Origin: Christiangramia crocea
GTDB taxonomy: Bacteria; Bacteroidota; Bacteroidia; Flavobacteriales; Flavobacteriaceae
Length of the DNA: 64,000 bases
Direction: 5' to 3'
Assembly: GCF_022410465.1 (NCBI RefSeq)
Contig: NZ_JAJSON010000008.1
Coordinates: 17,640-81,639 of the forward strand
Positions 18,908 through 27,783 of the stretch are shown here, one piece after another; position 1 is the first letter of the stretch; each line of letters starts with the position of its first letter. The translations under genes and the position numbers were made by a program. The notes beneath the pieces are model-generated. The model did no database searches. It was given only the letters and a program-made list of their open reading frames with translations, and was not told the DNA's origin.

Positions 18908-20335
18908 ATGGATTTCCGAAAACTAAAACTCTATCAGACCCCGATTATCTTAAGTCTGGGCTGTATGGCTTTCTACCTTTCCTTTGCTTATGACCTTGAC
19001 CGGAGTGATTTTATAAAACTGGCAGGACTCTATGGAGCTTTGTTTTTTATGAGCTTTAAACTTATCCAGGTCCAGAAGCATAACTTCTGGATACTGGTTT
19101 CTATTGCACTTATTTTCAGGCTGCTCTTTATCGTTTCGCTTCCTAATCTATCCCAGGACTATTTTCGGTTTATATGGGACGGAAGATTACTTGCAAATGG
19201 CTGGAACCCTTACGAATTTATCCCGATGGAACTTATAGGAGCGCAGGGTTTTACGATAGCACAAGCCAGGGAACTGCTGCAGGGGATGGGAAGTCTCAGC
19301 GCGGGAAATTTTACTAATTATGCACCGGTAAATCAATTGATCTTTTCCTTTGCCGGATGGCTAGGTCCAACCAGTATTTTATTCTCCGTAATTCTTTTAA
19401 GAATAGTGATCATCCTGGCCGATTTTGGCACCCTGTTTTATGGGAGTAAACTACTAAGGTCTCTGGGATTACCCGAATACCGGATCTTCTGGTACATACT
19501 AAATCCTTTTATCATTATTGAACTTACCGGGAACCTGCATTTTGAAGGGGTTATGGTTTTCTTCCTGGTCTGGTCGCTTTATCTCCTGCATAAAAAGAAA
19601 TGGATATGGAGCGCCATTATTTTCGGGCTTTCGGTTTCAGTAAAATTACTGCCCCTGATGTTCCTGCCATTACTGTTCAGGTATTTTAAGACTTCTACTT
19701 CGCTTAGCCGTATAAATGATTCAAGCGGGACCAGCAATAGCATAAAAAGAAGTCGCCCCGATCGATGTCCGGAAGTCTTGAACATCAGGAAACTGATTCT
19801 TTTTTACCTGATCGTTCTCATCATTTTTATAGCTTTCTTTTCCCCTTTCTATTCCCCCGAAGTCATTCAGAATTTCACTCAGAGTATCGGACTATGGTTT
19901 GGAAAATTCGAGTTTAATGCCAGTATTTATTATATAGTTCGATGGATAGGATTCCAGGTGAAAGGTTATAATATTATTGAAACTGCCGGTTTGGTACTGG
20001 CGGTTATTACTTTTTTAATAATTCTGGCACTAAGCTTTTTCAGAAAAAATGCCACTACCAGGCAGCTTATTACCAGTATGCTTTTTGCGATCACTGCCTA
20101 CCTGTTCCTTTCCACTACCGTGCATCCATGGTATCTGGCTATTCCTCTTGTGCTTTCAGTATTCACTGAATTCAGATATATGATAGTTTGGACAGCGGTG
20201 GTCATTCTCAGTTATTTTACCTATTCCAATGCTGAATTTCAGGAAAGCCTTTGGCTGCTGGCACTGGAATATATCATCGTATTTAGCTTTTTAGGATGGG
20301 AATTATTAAAGCCTGGGAAAACGATTAAGGTTTGA
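18908..20335 (+). CDS. Polytopic mannosyltransferase-like membrane protein (GT-C type)
   Basis: A 475-residue GT-C membrane protein with about ten hydrophobic spans. The first luminal loop holds SQDYFRFIWDGRLLANGWNPYEF, the acidic loop shared with PIG-M/MptB-type polyprenyl-phosphate mannose-dependent transferases (cited here only as the landmark RFIWDGRL at about residues 91-98). It probably uses the lipid-linked sugar made by the DPM1-like enzyme upstream. A hydrophilic Ser/Arg-rich stretch at about residues 260-297 looks inserted. Its stop overlaps the convergent hydrolase gene by 11 bp. Confidence 0.8.
   Translation: MDFRKLKLYQTPIILSLGCMAFYLSFAYDLDRSDFIKLAGLYGALFFMSFKLIQVQKHNFWILVSIALIFRLLFIVSLPNLSQDYFRFIWDGRLLANGWNPYEFIPMELIGAQGFTIAQARELLQGMGSLSAGNFTNYAPVNQLIFSFAGWLGPTSILFSVILLRIVIILADFGTLFYGSKLLRSLGLPEYRIFWYILNPFIIIELTGNLHFEGVMVFFLVWSLYLLHKKKWIWSAIIFGLSVSVKLLPLMFLPLLFRYFKTSTSLSRINDSSGTSNSIKRSRPDRCPEVLNIRKLILFYLIVLIIFIAFFSPFYSPEVIQNFTQSIGLWFGKFEFNASIYYIVRWIGFQVKGYNIIETAGLVLAVITFLIILALSFFRKNATTRQLITSMLFAITAYLFLSTTVHPWYLAIPLVLSVFTEFRYMIVWTAVVILSYFTYSNAEFQESLWLLALEYIIVFSFLGWELLKPGKTIKV
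19692..19709 (-). repeat. REP-like motif inside a coding sequence
   Basis: Read on the minus strand this is GGCTAAGCGAAGTAGAAG, close to the motif at 10451-10468. It falls exactly where the membrane transferase acquires an in-frame hydrophilic segment, suggesting a small insertion kept in frame. Confidence 0.4.
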
Positions 20336-22100
20336 TTTCGGCATCATACGGAATATAATTATTCCATTCCCAGGGAGTGTAAACATCTTTCAGGGCTACT
20401 TCCAGTAATTCTTTAAAAATACTTTCTCCGTTTTCGCTATTGGTCATTATTAAAATACCTTTTCCTACTTCCGGAAACAATACTGAAAAATGCTCAAAGC
20501 CGCTTCCGTGGCCACCCTTCGATGCTGCCCATCCATAAGGAGTTCTATATAAACCCCAACCCAGGCCATAAGAAAGATTAATATCATCGTTCAGGTTACC
20601 ATCTTTTTCTGAAAGCGGCCCAAATTGCCTTAAAGAGCGTATCCTGATCTGTGGCCTGAATATCTCCTTCCAGGAATTCTCTGTAATAATTTTTTGATTA
20701 AGAGCAGCCAATAGAAATTTATTGTAATCTTCTATGGTAGTTTCCAGAGTACTTGGTGCTCGCGGTTCATTATCCTTATCTTTCTTATAAGCCTGTTCTA
20801 ATTTATTATGCCCGTTTGCATAATCATTTTCGAATTCAGGTTGCCATTTAAAGCTGGAATTTTCCATTTTGAGTGGCTGGAAAACTATTTCCTGTGCAAG
20901 GTCTTCAAAGCTTTTTCCTGTTAGCTTCTCGAGGACTACCTGGAGATACACCATGCCTTCTCCGGAATACATGTACCTGCTACCCGGTTCCTGTTTTACC
21001 CTGAGTTTTTTATCCGGTTCAAAAAATCTCCAGTTAGGGAATCCACTGGTATGGGCCAGGCACATCCTTCCAGTTATCTTATGATAAAGGGTATCATTTC
21101 TAAGATCTGAATAATCATCATGCCATTTGGCCTGGGGCTCATACTCATAAATTTTCTTTGGTAAATAAGATTCTAGTGGAATATCCAGATCAATAACATT
21201 ATCCTCTACCAGCTTCATTACAATCACACTAAAAACCGCTTTACTTAGCGATGCCCCATACATGTTGGTGGTTTCATTAAGAACGAGGCCTTCATTATTA
21301 TTTCTGAAACCAAAACTTTTGGTATAGGCAATTTCATCATTATTAAATACACTTAAACCAATGCCGGTCACCCTGGCTTCCTGCATCAGGTATTCGATGT
21401 GCCTCTTTAGTGAATCCCTGGTAATAGTGGAATTATCCAGCCTTTGGATATTTTGCGAATAGCTGGAAAATGCCGTGGAAAAAACCAAAAAGATCACAGC
21501 TGCCGCGGTTTTGTTATTCTTATTGGAAATATTCTTTCTTTTTGAAATGAAGGGAATAGATAAAGGATAAAAACAGGTGCCTTTATTTACAGCAGAAATA
21601 ACATTTAAAATCATAACTATAGCTGCCAAAGGAAGAATAGCAATGAATAGGAAAAAGCCGACCCCTTCTACCGAAACCAAAGCGATGAAAGAAATCAGGA
21701 ATAGCAGGGTAATGGTGATCTGGAAATTAATCACTTTTCGGCCATGATTATCATAGACCGGATTGTCGTCTCGTTTGTGGATCCAAACAAAAAGAGGGAT
21801 GAAGATATTAAATAGCGGTAATATAAAACCCAGAAAGGGAGTGGCATGAATCATCAGAAGCCATTTTTTTTGAATATTTTCCTCTTTCGGATCTTGTAGA
21901 GGTAGCAGATCTTCAACTTCGATCTCCAGTGCTGCAGCAAGTAGTTTTACCGTTTGGAGATGAGGTTCTGATTCCCCTTTTTCAATACGCTGAATGGTCC
22001 TTACAGTTACGTTTGTCTTTTCGGAAAGATCTTTTTGAGTAAGACCTTTTAATTTTCTTTGGTAAACCAGATTGCCTGAAATTGAATTTTGAGTTTCCAT
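20325..22100 (-). CDS. XRE HTH - membrane domain - serine beta-lactamase-like fusion
   Basis: A 591-residue three-part protein starting at the ATG at 22100; an earlier in-frame start at 22154 adds 18 residues without motif. Residues 7-65 are an XRE/Cro HTH (GLTQKDLSEKTNVTVRTIQR). Residues ~75-190 contain several membrane spans resembling DUF4870. A signal-peptide-like segment (AAAVIFLVFSTAFSSYSQ) then leads into a class C beta-lactamase/serine hydrolase domain with the SxxK motif GASLSKAV, a tyrosine motif in RYMYSGEG and a KGGHGSGFEHF box. DNA-binding and periplasmic catalytic parts in one chain suggest membrane signalling or an accidental gene fusion. Confidence 0.88.
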   Translation of the reverse strand: METQNSISGNLVYQRKLKGLTQKDLSEKTNVTVRTIQRIEKGESEPHLQTVKLLAAALEIEVEDLLPLQDPKEENIQKKWLLMIHATPFLGFILPLFNIFIPLFVWIHKRDDNPVYDNHGRKVINFQITITLLFLISFIALVSVEGVGFFLFIAILPLAAIVMILNVISAVNKGTCFYPLSIPFISKRKNISNKNNKTAAAVIFLVFSTAFSSYSQNIQRLDNSTITRDSLKRHIEYLMQEARVTGIGLSVFNNDEIAYTKSFGFRNNNEGLVLNETTNMYGASLSKAVFSVIVMKLVEDNVIDLDIPLESYLPKKIYEYEPQAKWHDDYSDLRNDTLYHKITGRMCLAHTSGFPNWRFFEPDKKLRVKQEPGSRYMYSGEGMVYLQVVLEKLTGKSFEDLAQEIVFQPLKMENSSFKWQPEFENDYANGHNKLEQAYKKDKDNEPRAPSTLETTIEDYNKFLLAALNQKIITENSWKEIFRPQIRIRSLRQFGPLSEKDGNLNDDINLSYGLGWGLYRTPYGWAASKGGHGSGFEHFSVLFPEVGKGILIMTNSENGESIFKELLEVALKDVYTPWEWNNYIPYDAEIKP

Positions 22101-22283
22101 CTTTAATTTGTTTGGAACAAAACTAGGTTCAAAACCTTGAAATAAGGACGACATTTGGGTGTCATATAAATGTCATTTCACCTCAAAAAGCCTGATAAGT
22201 ATGGTTTTGCGTAAAATGGTTCCTTTAAAACTGAAAAATACCAAAATAAAATGAAGACCGTATTTAGAATACAGATATAAAAA

Positions 22284-22310
22284 AAGCTGTCCGCAAATAG
22301 CGGACAGCTT
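22284..22310 (-). terminator. Rho-independent terminator of the polyamine operon
   Basis: Perfect 11-bp arms AAGCTGTCCGC and GCGGACAGCTT enclose a 5-nt loop. On the minus strand the stem is followed by a T-rich run, 22 bp past the stop of the deoxyhypusine-synthase-like gene. Confidence 0.9.
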
Positions 22311-22332
22311 CCCTCATTGAAAGTCGAGTGGT

Positions 22333-23304
22333 TTACATATCCAGAAGATATGCAAAGACCAGGGGGGCGACTATTGTCGCATCGCTTTCAATAATATGTT
22401 TAGGGGTGTTGATGTCAAGTTTCCCCCAGGTGATCTTCTCATTAGGAACGGCACCGGAATAAGATCCGTAACTGGTGGTGGAATCTGATATCTGGCAGAA
22501 GTAGCTCCAGAAAGGAGTATCTGTTCTTTCCATATCCTGATACAGCATTGGTACCACGCAAATTGGGAAATCTCCGGCAATTCCTCCGCCAATCTGGAAG
22601 AAGCCAATTCCGTTGCTGGAATTATCTGTATACCAGTCGGCTAAGAAGGTCATATATTCTATTCCGGACTTCATGGTGCTGGCTTTCAATTCACCTTTCA
22701 ACACGTAAGAGGCGAAAATATTCCCAAGAGTACTGTCTTCCCATCCGGGAACTACCATTGGTAAATTCTTTTCGGCTGCCGCATACATCCATGAATCTTT
22801 CAGGTCAATCTCATAGTGTTCTTCCATAACCCCGCTTAACAAAAGCTTATGCAGAAATTCATGCGGAAAATAACGTTCACCTTTTTCCTCGGCATCTTTC
22901 CATATCTTGAAAATATGCTCCTGGATTCTTCTGAATGCTTCTTCTTCAGGGATACAGGTGTCGGTCACACGGTTGAGCCCTTTTTCCAGAAGATCCCATT
23001 CCTCCTGAGGAGTAAGATCCCGGTAATTTGGAACTCTTTTATAGTGTGAATGCGCTACAAGGTTCATTACATCTTCCTCCAGGTTTGCACCCGTACAGGA
23101 AATGATATGCACTTTATCCTGGCGAATCATTTCGGCGAAGATCTTTCCCAGCTCGGCTGTACTCATCGCACCAGCGAGGGAAACCAGCATTTTGGAGCCT
23201 TGCTCCAGCTGCTTTTCATAATCTTTTGCCGCATCTACCAGAGCAGCTGCATTAAAGTGTAAATAATATTTTTCTATGAACTGAGAAATCTGTCCTTTAC
23301 TCAT
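22333..23304 (-). CDS. Deoxyhypusine synthase-like aminobutyl/aminopropyl transferase
   Basis: A 323-residue member of the deoxyhypusine synthase fold with MLVSLAGAMSTAELGKIFAEMI and IISCTGANLEED (NAD-binding part). The catalytic-lysine segment ITWGKLD (Lys295) is also present. Bacteria have no eIF5A to modify, so the enzyme must act on free amines; homospermidine-synthase-type activity is known for some bacterial homologues. It is the last gene of an arginine decarboxylase, agmatinase, DHS-like operon (8-bp overlap with agmatinase), so putrescine is the likely substrate. The actual product is not readable from sequence. Confidence 0.9.
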   Translation of the reverse strand: MSKGQISQFIEKYYLHFNAAALVDAAKDYEKQLEQGSKMLVSLAGAMSTAELGKIFAEMIRQDKVHIISCTGANLEEDVMNLVAHSHYKRVPNYRDLTPQEEWDLLEKGLNRVTDTCIPEEEAFRRIQEHIFKIWKDAEEKGERYFPHEFLHKLLLSGVMEEHYEIDLKDSWMYAAAEKNLPMVVPGWEDSTLGNIFASYVLKGELKASTMKSGIEYMTFLADWYTDNSSNGIGFFQIGGGIAGDFPICVVPMLYQDMERTDTPFWSYFCQISDSTTSYGSYSGAVPNEKITWGKLDINTPKHIIESDATIVAPLVFAYLLDM

Positions 23305-24172
23305 CTTCGTCGTCTTCGTTGTAATTTTGATATTTGAATTTATAGCTTAACATCTTGTAGTAAAGCTTTGCCGCAAGAAAGTCTGATGATTTTTCATTTT
23401 CATTAGGGCAAAGTTCCACGATATCAAAGCCAACCACATTTTTCTTTTTGAACAAGAGCTTCAGGAATTCCAGGGTTTCATACCAGAACAAGCCACCCGG
23501 CTCGGGTGTACCTGTAGAGGGTAAGATACTTGGATCAAAAGCGTCCAGATCTATGGTAATAAAAACATTAGGCGTCATCTGGCCAATGGCGTCATCCTGC
23601 CAGTCTTCGTAGAGGTCATGAGCAAAATACACCTGATTCTCATCCATATGATCCATTTCTGAAATGTCCATGGACCGGATTCCCACCTGTATAAGGTTAG
23701 TGGTTTTGCTGGCCTCGTGAACGGCACAGGCATGATTGCATTTGGAGCCTTCATATTCGGGTCTAAGATCGGCATGAGCATCGATCTGAACCACGGTGAG
23801 ATCTTCAAAAGACTCATTAAAGGCTCTGATGCTTCCTATTGAAATGGAATGTTCACCGCCGAATAGGGTGACGAACTTGTCCTGTTTTATGTAGTTTTTT
23901 GTGGTTTTGTAAACAGCTTCTACCATTTTTTCGGGAGAAGAATTCTCACTTACAGGAGGAGCAAGGTAGACACCTTTCTTATAAACCTCACTTCGGGTCT
24001 CAATATCGAACAGCTCCATATTCTCGGAGGCATTCAAAAATGCATCAGGGCCTTTGTCGGCCCCTTTTTGCCAGGTACTGGTACCATCGTAGGGAACAGG
24101 AATCAATACCACCTTTGCTTCGTCTATGCGAGCATATTTATCGGGTATCCCGGCATAATTCTTTTTGCTCAT
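23297..24172 (-). CDS. speB: Agmatinase / ureohydrolase-family protein
   Basis: A 291-residue arginase/agmatinase fold with the manganese ligands in order: LFGGEHSIS (His), QIDAHADLRPEY (DAHAD), and FITIDLDAFDPSILPSTGTPEPGG (D.D; landmark DLDAFDPS). The GTPEPGG loop favours agmatinase over arginase. It converts agmatine from the decarboxylase gene upstream into putrescine and urea. It overlaps the downstream DHS-like gene by 8 bp and lies 46 bp after the decarboxylase, so all three share one transcript. Confidence 0.92.
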   Translation of the reverse strand: MSKKNYAGIPDKYARIDEAKVVLIPVPYDGTSTWQKGADKGPDAFLNASENMELFDIETRSEVYKKGVYLAPPVSENSSPEKMVEAVYKTTKNYIKQDKFVTLFGGEHSISIGSIRAFNESFEDLTVVQIDAHADLRPEYEGSKCNHACAVHEASKTTNLIQVGIRSMDISEMDHMDENQVYFAHDLYEDWQDDAIGQMTPNVFITIDLDAFDPSILPSTGTPEPGGLFWYETLEFLKLLFKKKNVVGFDIVELCPNENEKSSDFLAAKLYYKMLSYKFKYQNYNEDDEDE

Positions 24173-24218
24173 GGCTAATTGAATTGTTTAGTTAGTTGAT
24201 TTTTAAAGTTATAAAATA

Positions 24219-25622
24219 TTAATTCTTTCCATTATAACCCAGAATCTTCAGCATATCTTCAGCATCCTGCTGTTTACTGAATAAACTGGTTTTAAGTTCT
24301 CCGTTTTCATCCCTGTCTATCAGAATATGTTTAGGCTGGGGTATCAAACAGTGCTGTAAACCTCCAAAACCTCCTATAGTGTCCTGATAGGCTCCAGTGT
24401 TGAAAAATCCTATATATAAAGGTTTATCCTTTTTAAATTTCGGAAGATAGATGGCGTTGGTATGTTGCTCTGAGTTGTAATAATCATCAGAGTCGCAGGT
24501 AAGTCCGCCCAGTAGCACTCTTTCATATTCATCGTTCCAGCGATTGATGGCCAGCATCACGAATTTCTTGCTTATCGCCCAGGTATCTGGCAGGGTGGTG
24601 ATAAAAGATGAATTGATCATATTCCATTTCTCCCTGTCGTTTTGCTGCTTCTGGTAAAGCACTTCATAGATGGCCCCGCCGCTTTCGCCAACCGTAAAGC
24701 TGCCGAACTCGGTAAAGATATGTGGAGCTTCAACTTCTGCTTCCTCACAGGCCAGCTGGATCTGGTTGATGATCTCATCAACCATATACTGGTAATCATA
24801 TTCAAAAGCCAGTGAATTCTTTATTGGGAAGCCGCCGCCAATATTCAGACTGTCCAGTGTTGGACAGATCTTCTTTAAGGCGATATATACTTTCAGACAT
24901 TTATTCAGCTCGTTCCAGTAATAAGCAGTGTCACGAATCCCGGTATTGATGAAGAAATGCAGCATTCTAAGATCTACCTGCTCATTATCTTCCAGTTGCT
25001 TTTTGTAGAAGGGAACAATATTCTTGTAACCTATTCCAAGCCTGGAGGTATAGAACTCGAATTTTGGCTCTTCCTCTGAAGCGATCCTGATGCCCACCTG
25101 GAACTTTCCGTCAATATTTTCTGAAAGCAGATCCAGTTCTTCATAGTTATCTATGATAGGAAGGCAGTTCTTGTGTCCGCCGTTTAAGAGCCGGCTTATA
25201 TTTTCAATATACTGGTCTCTTTTAAAGCCATTGCATAAAACCCAGGTTTCGTCGGTGACCTTCCCCGATTGTTTTAATTTTTCCACGATATTGATATCGA
25301 AGGCCGAAGAGGTTTCAATATGAATATCATTTTTTAAAGCCTCATTAAGAACATGCTCAAAATGTGAGCTTTTGGTACAATAACAGTAATTATAAGAACC
25401 CGGGTAATTATATTTCTCGATCGCGTTCCTGAACCAGTCTTTTGCGCGGTTAATATTATCGGAGATCTTCGGTAGATAGGTGAACTTCAGGGGAGCCCCA
25501 TATTTATTCACCAGTTCCATCAGATCTATATCGTGAAATTTTAACTGGGAACCATCTAGGCTAAATTCTTCCTGGGGGAAGTAATAGGTTTGGTCAATTA
25601 GGTTGTTGTACTTGGTGTTCAA
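24219..25622 (-). CDS. speA: Biosynthetic arginine decarboxylase, PLP-dependent (fold III)
   Basis: A 467-residue alanine-racemase/ornithine-decarboxylase-type fold III enzyme. The PLP lysine sits in NYCYCTKSSHFEHVLNE near residue 82, LNIGGGFPIKN is the phosphate-binding Gly loop, and GGLTCDSDDYY carries the active-site Cys/Asp used by the opposing subunit. It is shorter than E. coli SpeA, as usual for the flavobacterial form. Adjacent agmatinase and DHS-like genes identify arginine rather than diaminopimelate or ornithine as the substrate. The start at 25622 is an ATG. Confidence 0.88.
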   Translation of the reverse strand: MNTKYNNLIDQTYYFPQEEFSLDGSQLKFHDIDLMELVNKYGAPLKFTYLPKISDNINRAKDWFRNAIEKYNYPGSYNYCYCTKSSHFEHVLNEALKNDIHIETSSAFDINIVEKLKQSGKVTDETWVLCNGFKRDQYIENISRLLNGGHKNCLPIIDNYEELDLLSENIDGKFQVGIRIASEEEPKFEFYTSRLGIGYKNIVPFYKKQLEDNEQVDLRMLHFFINTGIRDTAYYWNELNKCLKVYIALKKICPTLDSLNIGGGFPIKNSLAFEYDYQYMVDEIINQIQLACEEAEVEAPHIFTEFGSFTVGESGGAIYEVLYQKQQNDREKWNMINSSFITTLPDTWAISKKFVMLAINRWNDEYERVLLGGLTCDSDDYYNSEQHTNAIYLPKFKKDKPLYIGFFNTGAYQDTIGGFGGLQHCLIPQPKHILIDRDENGELKTSLFSKQQDAEDMLKILGYNGKN

Positions 25623-25644
25623 TTTTTTGAAAAATTTAAAGGCT

Positions 25645-25674
25645 AAAAATTAGATAATAATTTATAGGGTCAAA
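25645..25674 (-). promoter_or_regulatory. Putative Bacteroidota promoter of the polyamine operon
   Basis: On the minus strand TTTG is followed after about 18 nt by TAATTTTT, near the TTTG/TAnnTTTG consensus, ending 22 bp before the speA ATG. It is judged by eye only. Confidence 0.35.
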
Positions 25675-25711
25675 AAAATCGACTGGTAAATTAATGTTAA
25701 GAATAGGTAGC

Positions 25712-25795
25712 ATGGAAACAACAGGTTGTCAAAGAAGTGACTTTGAACGCTGGTGTGAATTTTGGCTGAATGATTTTCAACCTTTAAAAAAGTGA
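25712..25795 (+). CDS. Possible 27-residue peptide or small RNA region
   Basis: A short ATG-to-TGA frame (METTGCQRSDF...) with two Trp and two Cys lies alone on the plus strand. It is between two minus-strand genes and is followed 28 bp later by a plausible plus-strand terminator. That arrangement suggests a small transcript. Whether the peptide is made cannot be judged; it may just be part of a structured RNA. Confidence 0.25.
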   Translation: METTGCQRSDFERWCEFWLNDFQPLKK

Positions 25796-25823
25796 TCTTT
25801 TCCAATTACATAAAAATCGATTG

Positions 25824-25851
25824 GAAGTCTTGTTGTTCCGACTTCTTTTTT
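25824..25851 (+). terminator. Candidate plus-strand terminator
   Basis: GAAGTC (25824-25829) pairs with GACTTC (25840-25845), followed by six T. It is a short stem. No annotated plus-strand gene precedes it except the small frame at 25712. Confidence 0.45.
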
Positions 25852-25900
25852 GACCCGGTAAATGTATTAAAAAAATAAAATGAATAGCCTAAAAAAATCA

Positions 25901-26788
25901 CTAGAGCATTCCAAGGTTAATTACCTCCTGCTCAGTTAGATTCCTATGTCTTCCGCGAGGCAGGTCCTTCTTGGTTAGACCGCCAAAAACCACACGGTCC
26001 AGGCTCTCCACTTCATAACCCAGGCTTTTGAAGATACGGGTTACTATATGTTCCTTTATACTGTTAAGTTCTATCCCGACTTCATTATGAGGGCGGTTTT
26101 CAATATAGCTAATGTCTGTGATAATAACTTTAGACCCTTCTATATAGACTCCTTTTTTCATGGAGTCCATATCTTCCTGGCTAAGATTCTTATCCAAGGT
26201 GACCTGGTAGATCTGTCTTATTCCATTCTTAGGCTTGGCTAGTTTCTTGGCGAGAGTACCATCATTGGTAAATAGTAGCAGGCCTTTTGCCTGGTTGTCG
26301 AGTTTGCCAACCGGACTAACCTTTGCTTTAGTAGCTTTAGAAACCAGTTCCATTACTGTTCTTCCTCCTTTTTCAGGATTTCCGGTTACAAAGAAACCAG
26401 CGGGTTTGTTAAGCAGGATGTATTCAGGTTTTTCCGGGTTAAGGCGTCTGCCATCAAAACGTACATCATCTTCCAGTTTTACACGGTAGCCCATTTCTGT
26501 AATGGTCTCTCCGTTCACCGTTACGTTTCCGGCAGCGATATACATATCGGCTTCCCGGCGTGAGCACACTCCGGAGTTTGCGATATATTTATTCAGTCTT
26601 ATTCCGTCAGCATTGGACAAAGGACTTTTCTCCATTTTCTTTTTAATGGGTGCATTTCCTCTGGCATAAGATTTTTTCCTCTGGCCTCCGCCCTGTCTTC
26701 CGCTTTGCTTTCCACCGGAAGTTCTATCGCCTCTACTGCCTGAAGGTTTATTGTTTCTCCTACCTGAAGATCTGTCGTTCCTGCTCAT
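25901..26788 (-). CDS. 23S/16S rRNA pseudouridine synthase, RluB/RsuA type
   Basis: A 295-residue protein. The first ~55 residues are a Gly/Arg/Lys/Ser-rich low-complexity tail, common in Bacteroidota RluB-like proteins and probably RNA-binding. An S4 domain follows (IRLNKYIANSGVCSRREADMYI) and then the RsuA/RluB catalytic domain with VGKLDNQAKGLLLFTNDG, whose Asp is the catalytic residue. It isomerises uridine in rRNA; the exact position cannot be told. It is a single minus-strand gene. Confidence 0.92.
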   Translation of the reverse strand: MSRNDRSSGRRNNKPSGSRGDRTSGGKQSGRQGGGQRKKSYARGNAPIKKKMEKSPLSNADGIRLNKYIANSGVCSRREADMYIAAGNVTVNGETITEMGYRVKLEDDVRFDGRRLNPEKPEYILLNKPAGFFVTGNPEKGGRTVMELVSKATKAKVSPVGKLDNQAKGLLLFTNDGTLAKKLAKPKNGIRQIYQVTLDKNLSQEDMDSMKKGVYIEGSKVIITDISYIENRPHNEVGIELNSIKEHIVTRIFKSLGYEVESLDRVVFGGLTKKDLPRGRHRNLTEQEVINLGML

Positions 26789-26868
26789 CCTTAAATTTTT
26801 TGCAAAGATACATCATCGCCAATGAGCAAGCCAAGTATTTGAGAAAAGTTTTAGAATGAGGGGGTTAA

Positions 26869-27774
26869 CTAGAAAACCCTGTTTAATACCTCGTCCAGAT
26901 CTATGAGAAGAATACTGAAGACCCCTGCAACTATGATCAGTTTCAGGATATTATGTAAAATCAGGTATTGCCATTTTGCGGTGCTGAAGTAAAGAAGCAG
27001 CAAAAAGATGATCAATAACAGGAAGGAAGAGTAGAAGTAATAGTCCATATAGCCTATCTCATACCAGTTTACCAGTAAGTAGATGGGAAGAACTGCCAGA
27101 AGAGTACAGACGGCAAGAAAAAATTTGCTCCATTTCTCCCCGTATACCAAAGGGATGGTATGATAGTTCTGTACCAGGTCTCCCTGCATATTTTCCAGAT
27201 CCTTTACCAGTTCCCGCATAACGATCATCAGGTAAAGAAAAGTGGCGTGGATAAAAATCACCGTTTCAAAATTCTTGTAGTATACAAAGACAATAAAGAA
27301 TGGGGTGATGGTAAGTATTGAGGCTACCAGGTTTCCTAAAAAGAGTATTCTTTTAAGACGGTGGGAGTAAAGCCAGATCACGAATATATATATGGAAAAG
27401 AACACTACTGCTCTGAAGGATACGTAACTGGCAAAGAATATAGAAGCGAAATTCAGGATAAAATAGACCGATAATTTTGTGCGCTGACTTACCACACGGT
27501 CCAGCATGGTCTTTTTTGGCCTGTTGATCAGGTCTTTTTCACTGTCATAGAAATTGTTGATTATATAACCCGATGCGATTACACTGGCCGAAGCAAGTAT
27601 TAGAAAGAACAGGTTTGGATCAAAGAGAATCTGGCTTATCGGGAGGTCTGGCGCAAGGATAAATGCCGAGGTAAGGTACTGGGCGATCACTACCACCAGG
27701 ATATTATATCCCCTTACCACAGAAAACAGACTGAGTATTTTCAGTAGTAAGCGCTTGTTAGCAGAAGACGCCAT
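26869..27774 (-). CDS. UbiA-family prenyltransferase (geranylgeranylglycerol-phosphate type)
   Basis: A 301-residue polytopic membrane enzyme with both Asp-rich motifs of the UbiA superfamily: NNFYDSEKDLINRP and RELVKDLENMQGD. Eight or nine hydrophobic spans are visible. Flavobacterial homologues are usually named geranylgeranylglycerol-phosphate geranylgeranyltransferase, but the acceptor is uncertain. It is followed upstream on the same strand by the mevalonate-pathway GHMP kinase (9-bp gap), which supplies isoprenoid precursors, so the block links isoprenoid synthesis with its use. Confidence 0.85.
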   Translation of the reverse strand: MASSANKRLLLKILSLFSVVRGYNILVVVIAQYLTSAFILAPDLPISQILFDPNLFFLILASASVIASGYIINNFYDSEKDLINRPKKTMLDRVVSQRTKLSVYFILNFASIFFASYVSFRAVVFFSIYIFVIWLYSHRLKRILFLGNLVASILTITPFFIVFVYYKNFETVIFIHATFLYLMIVMRELVKDLENMQGDLVQNYHTIPLVYGEKWSKFFLAVCTLLAVLPIYLLVNWYEIGYMDYYFYSSFLLLIIFLLLLYFSTAKWQYLILHNILKLIIVAGVFSILLIDLDEVLNRVF

Positions 27775-27783
27775 GAACCGGAT

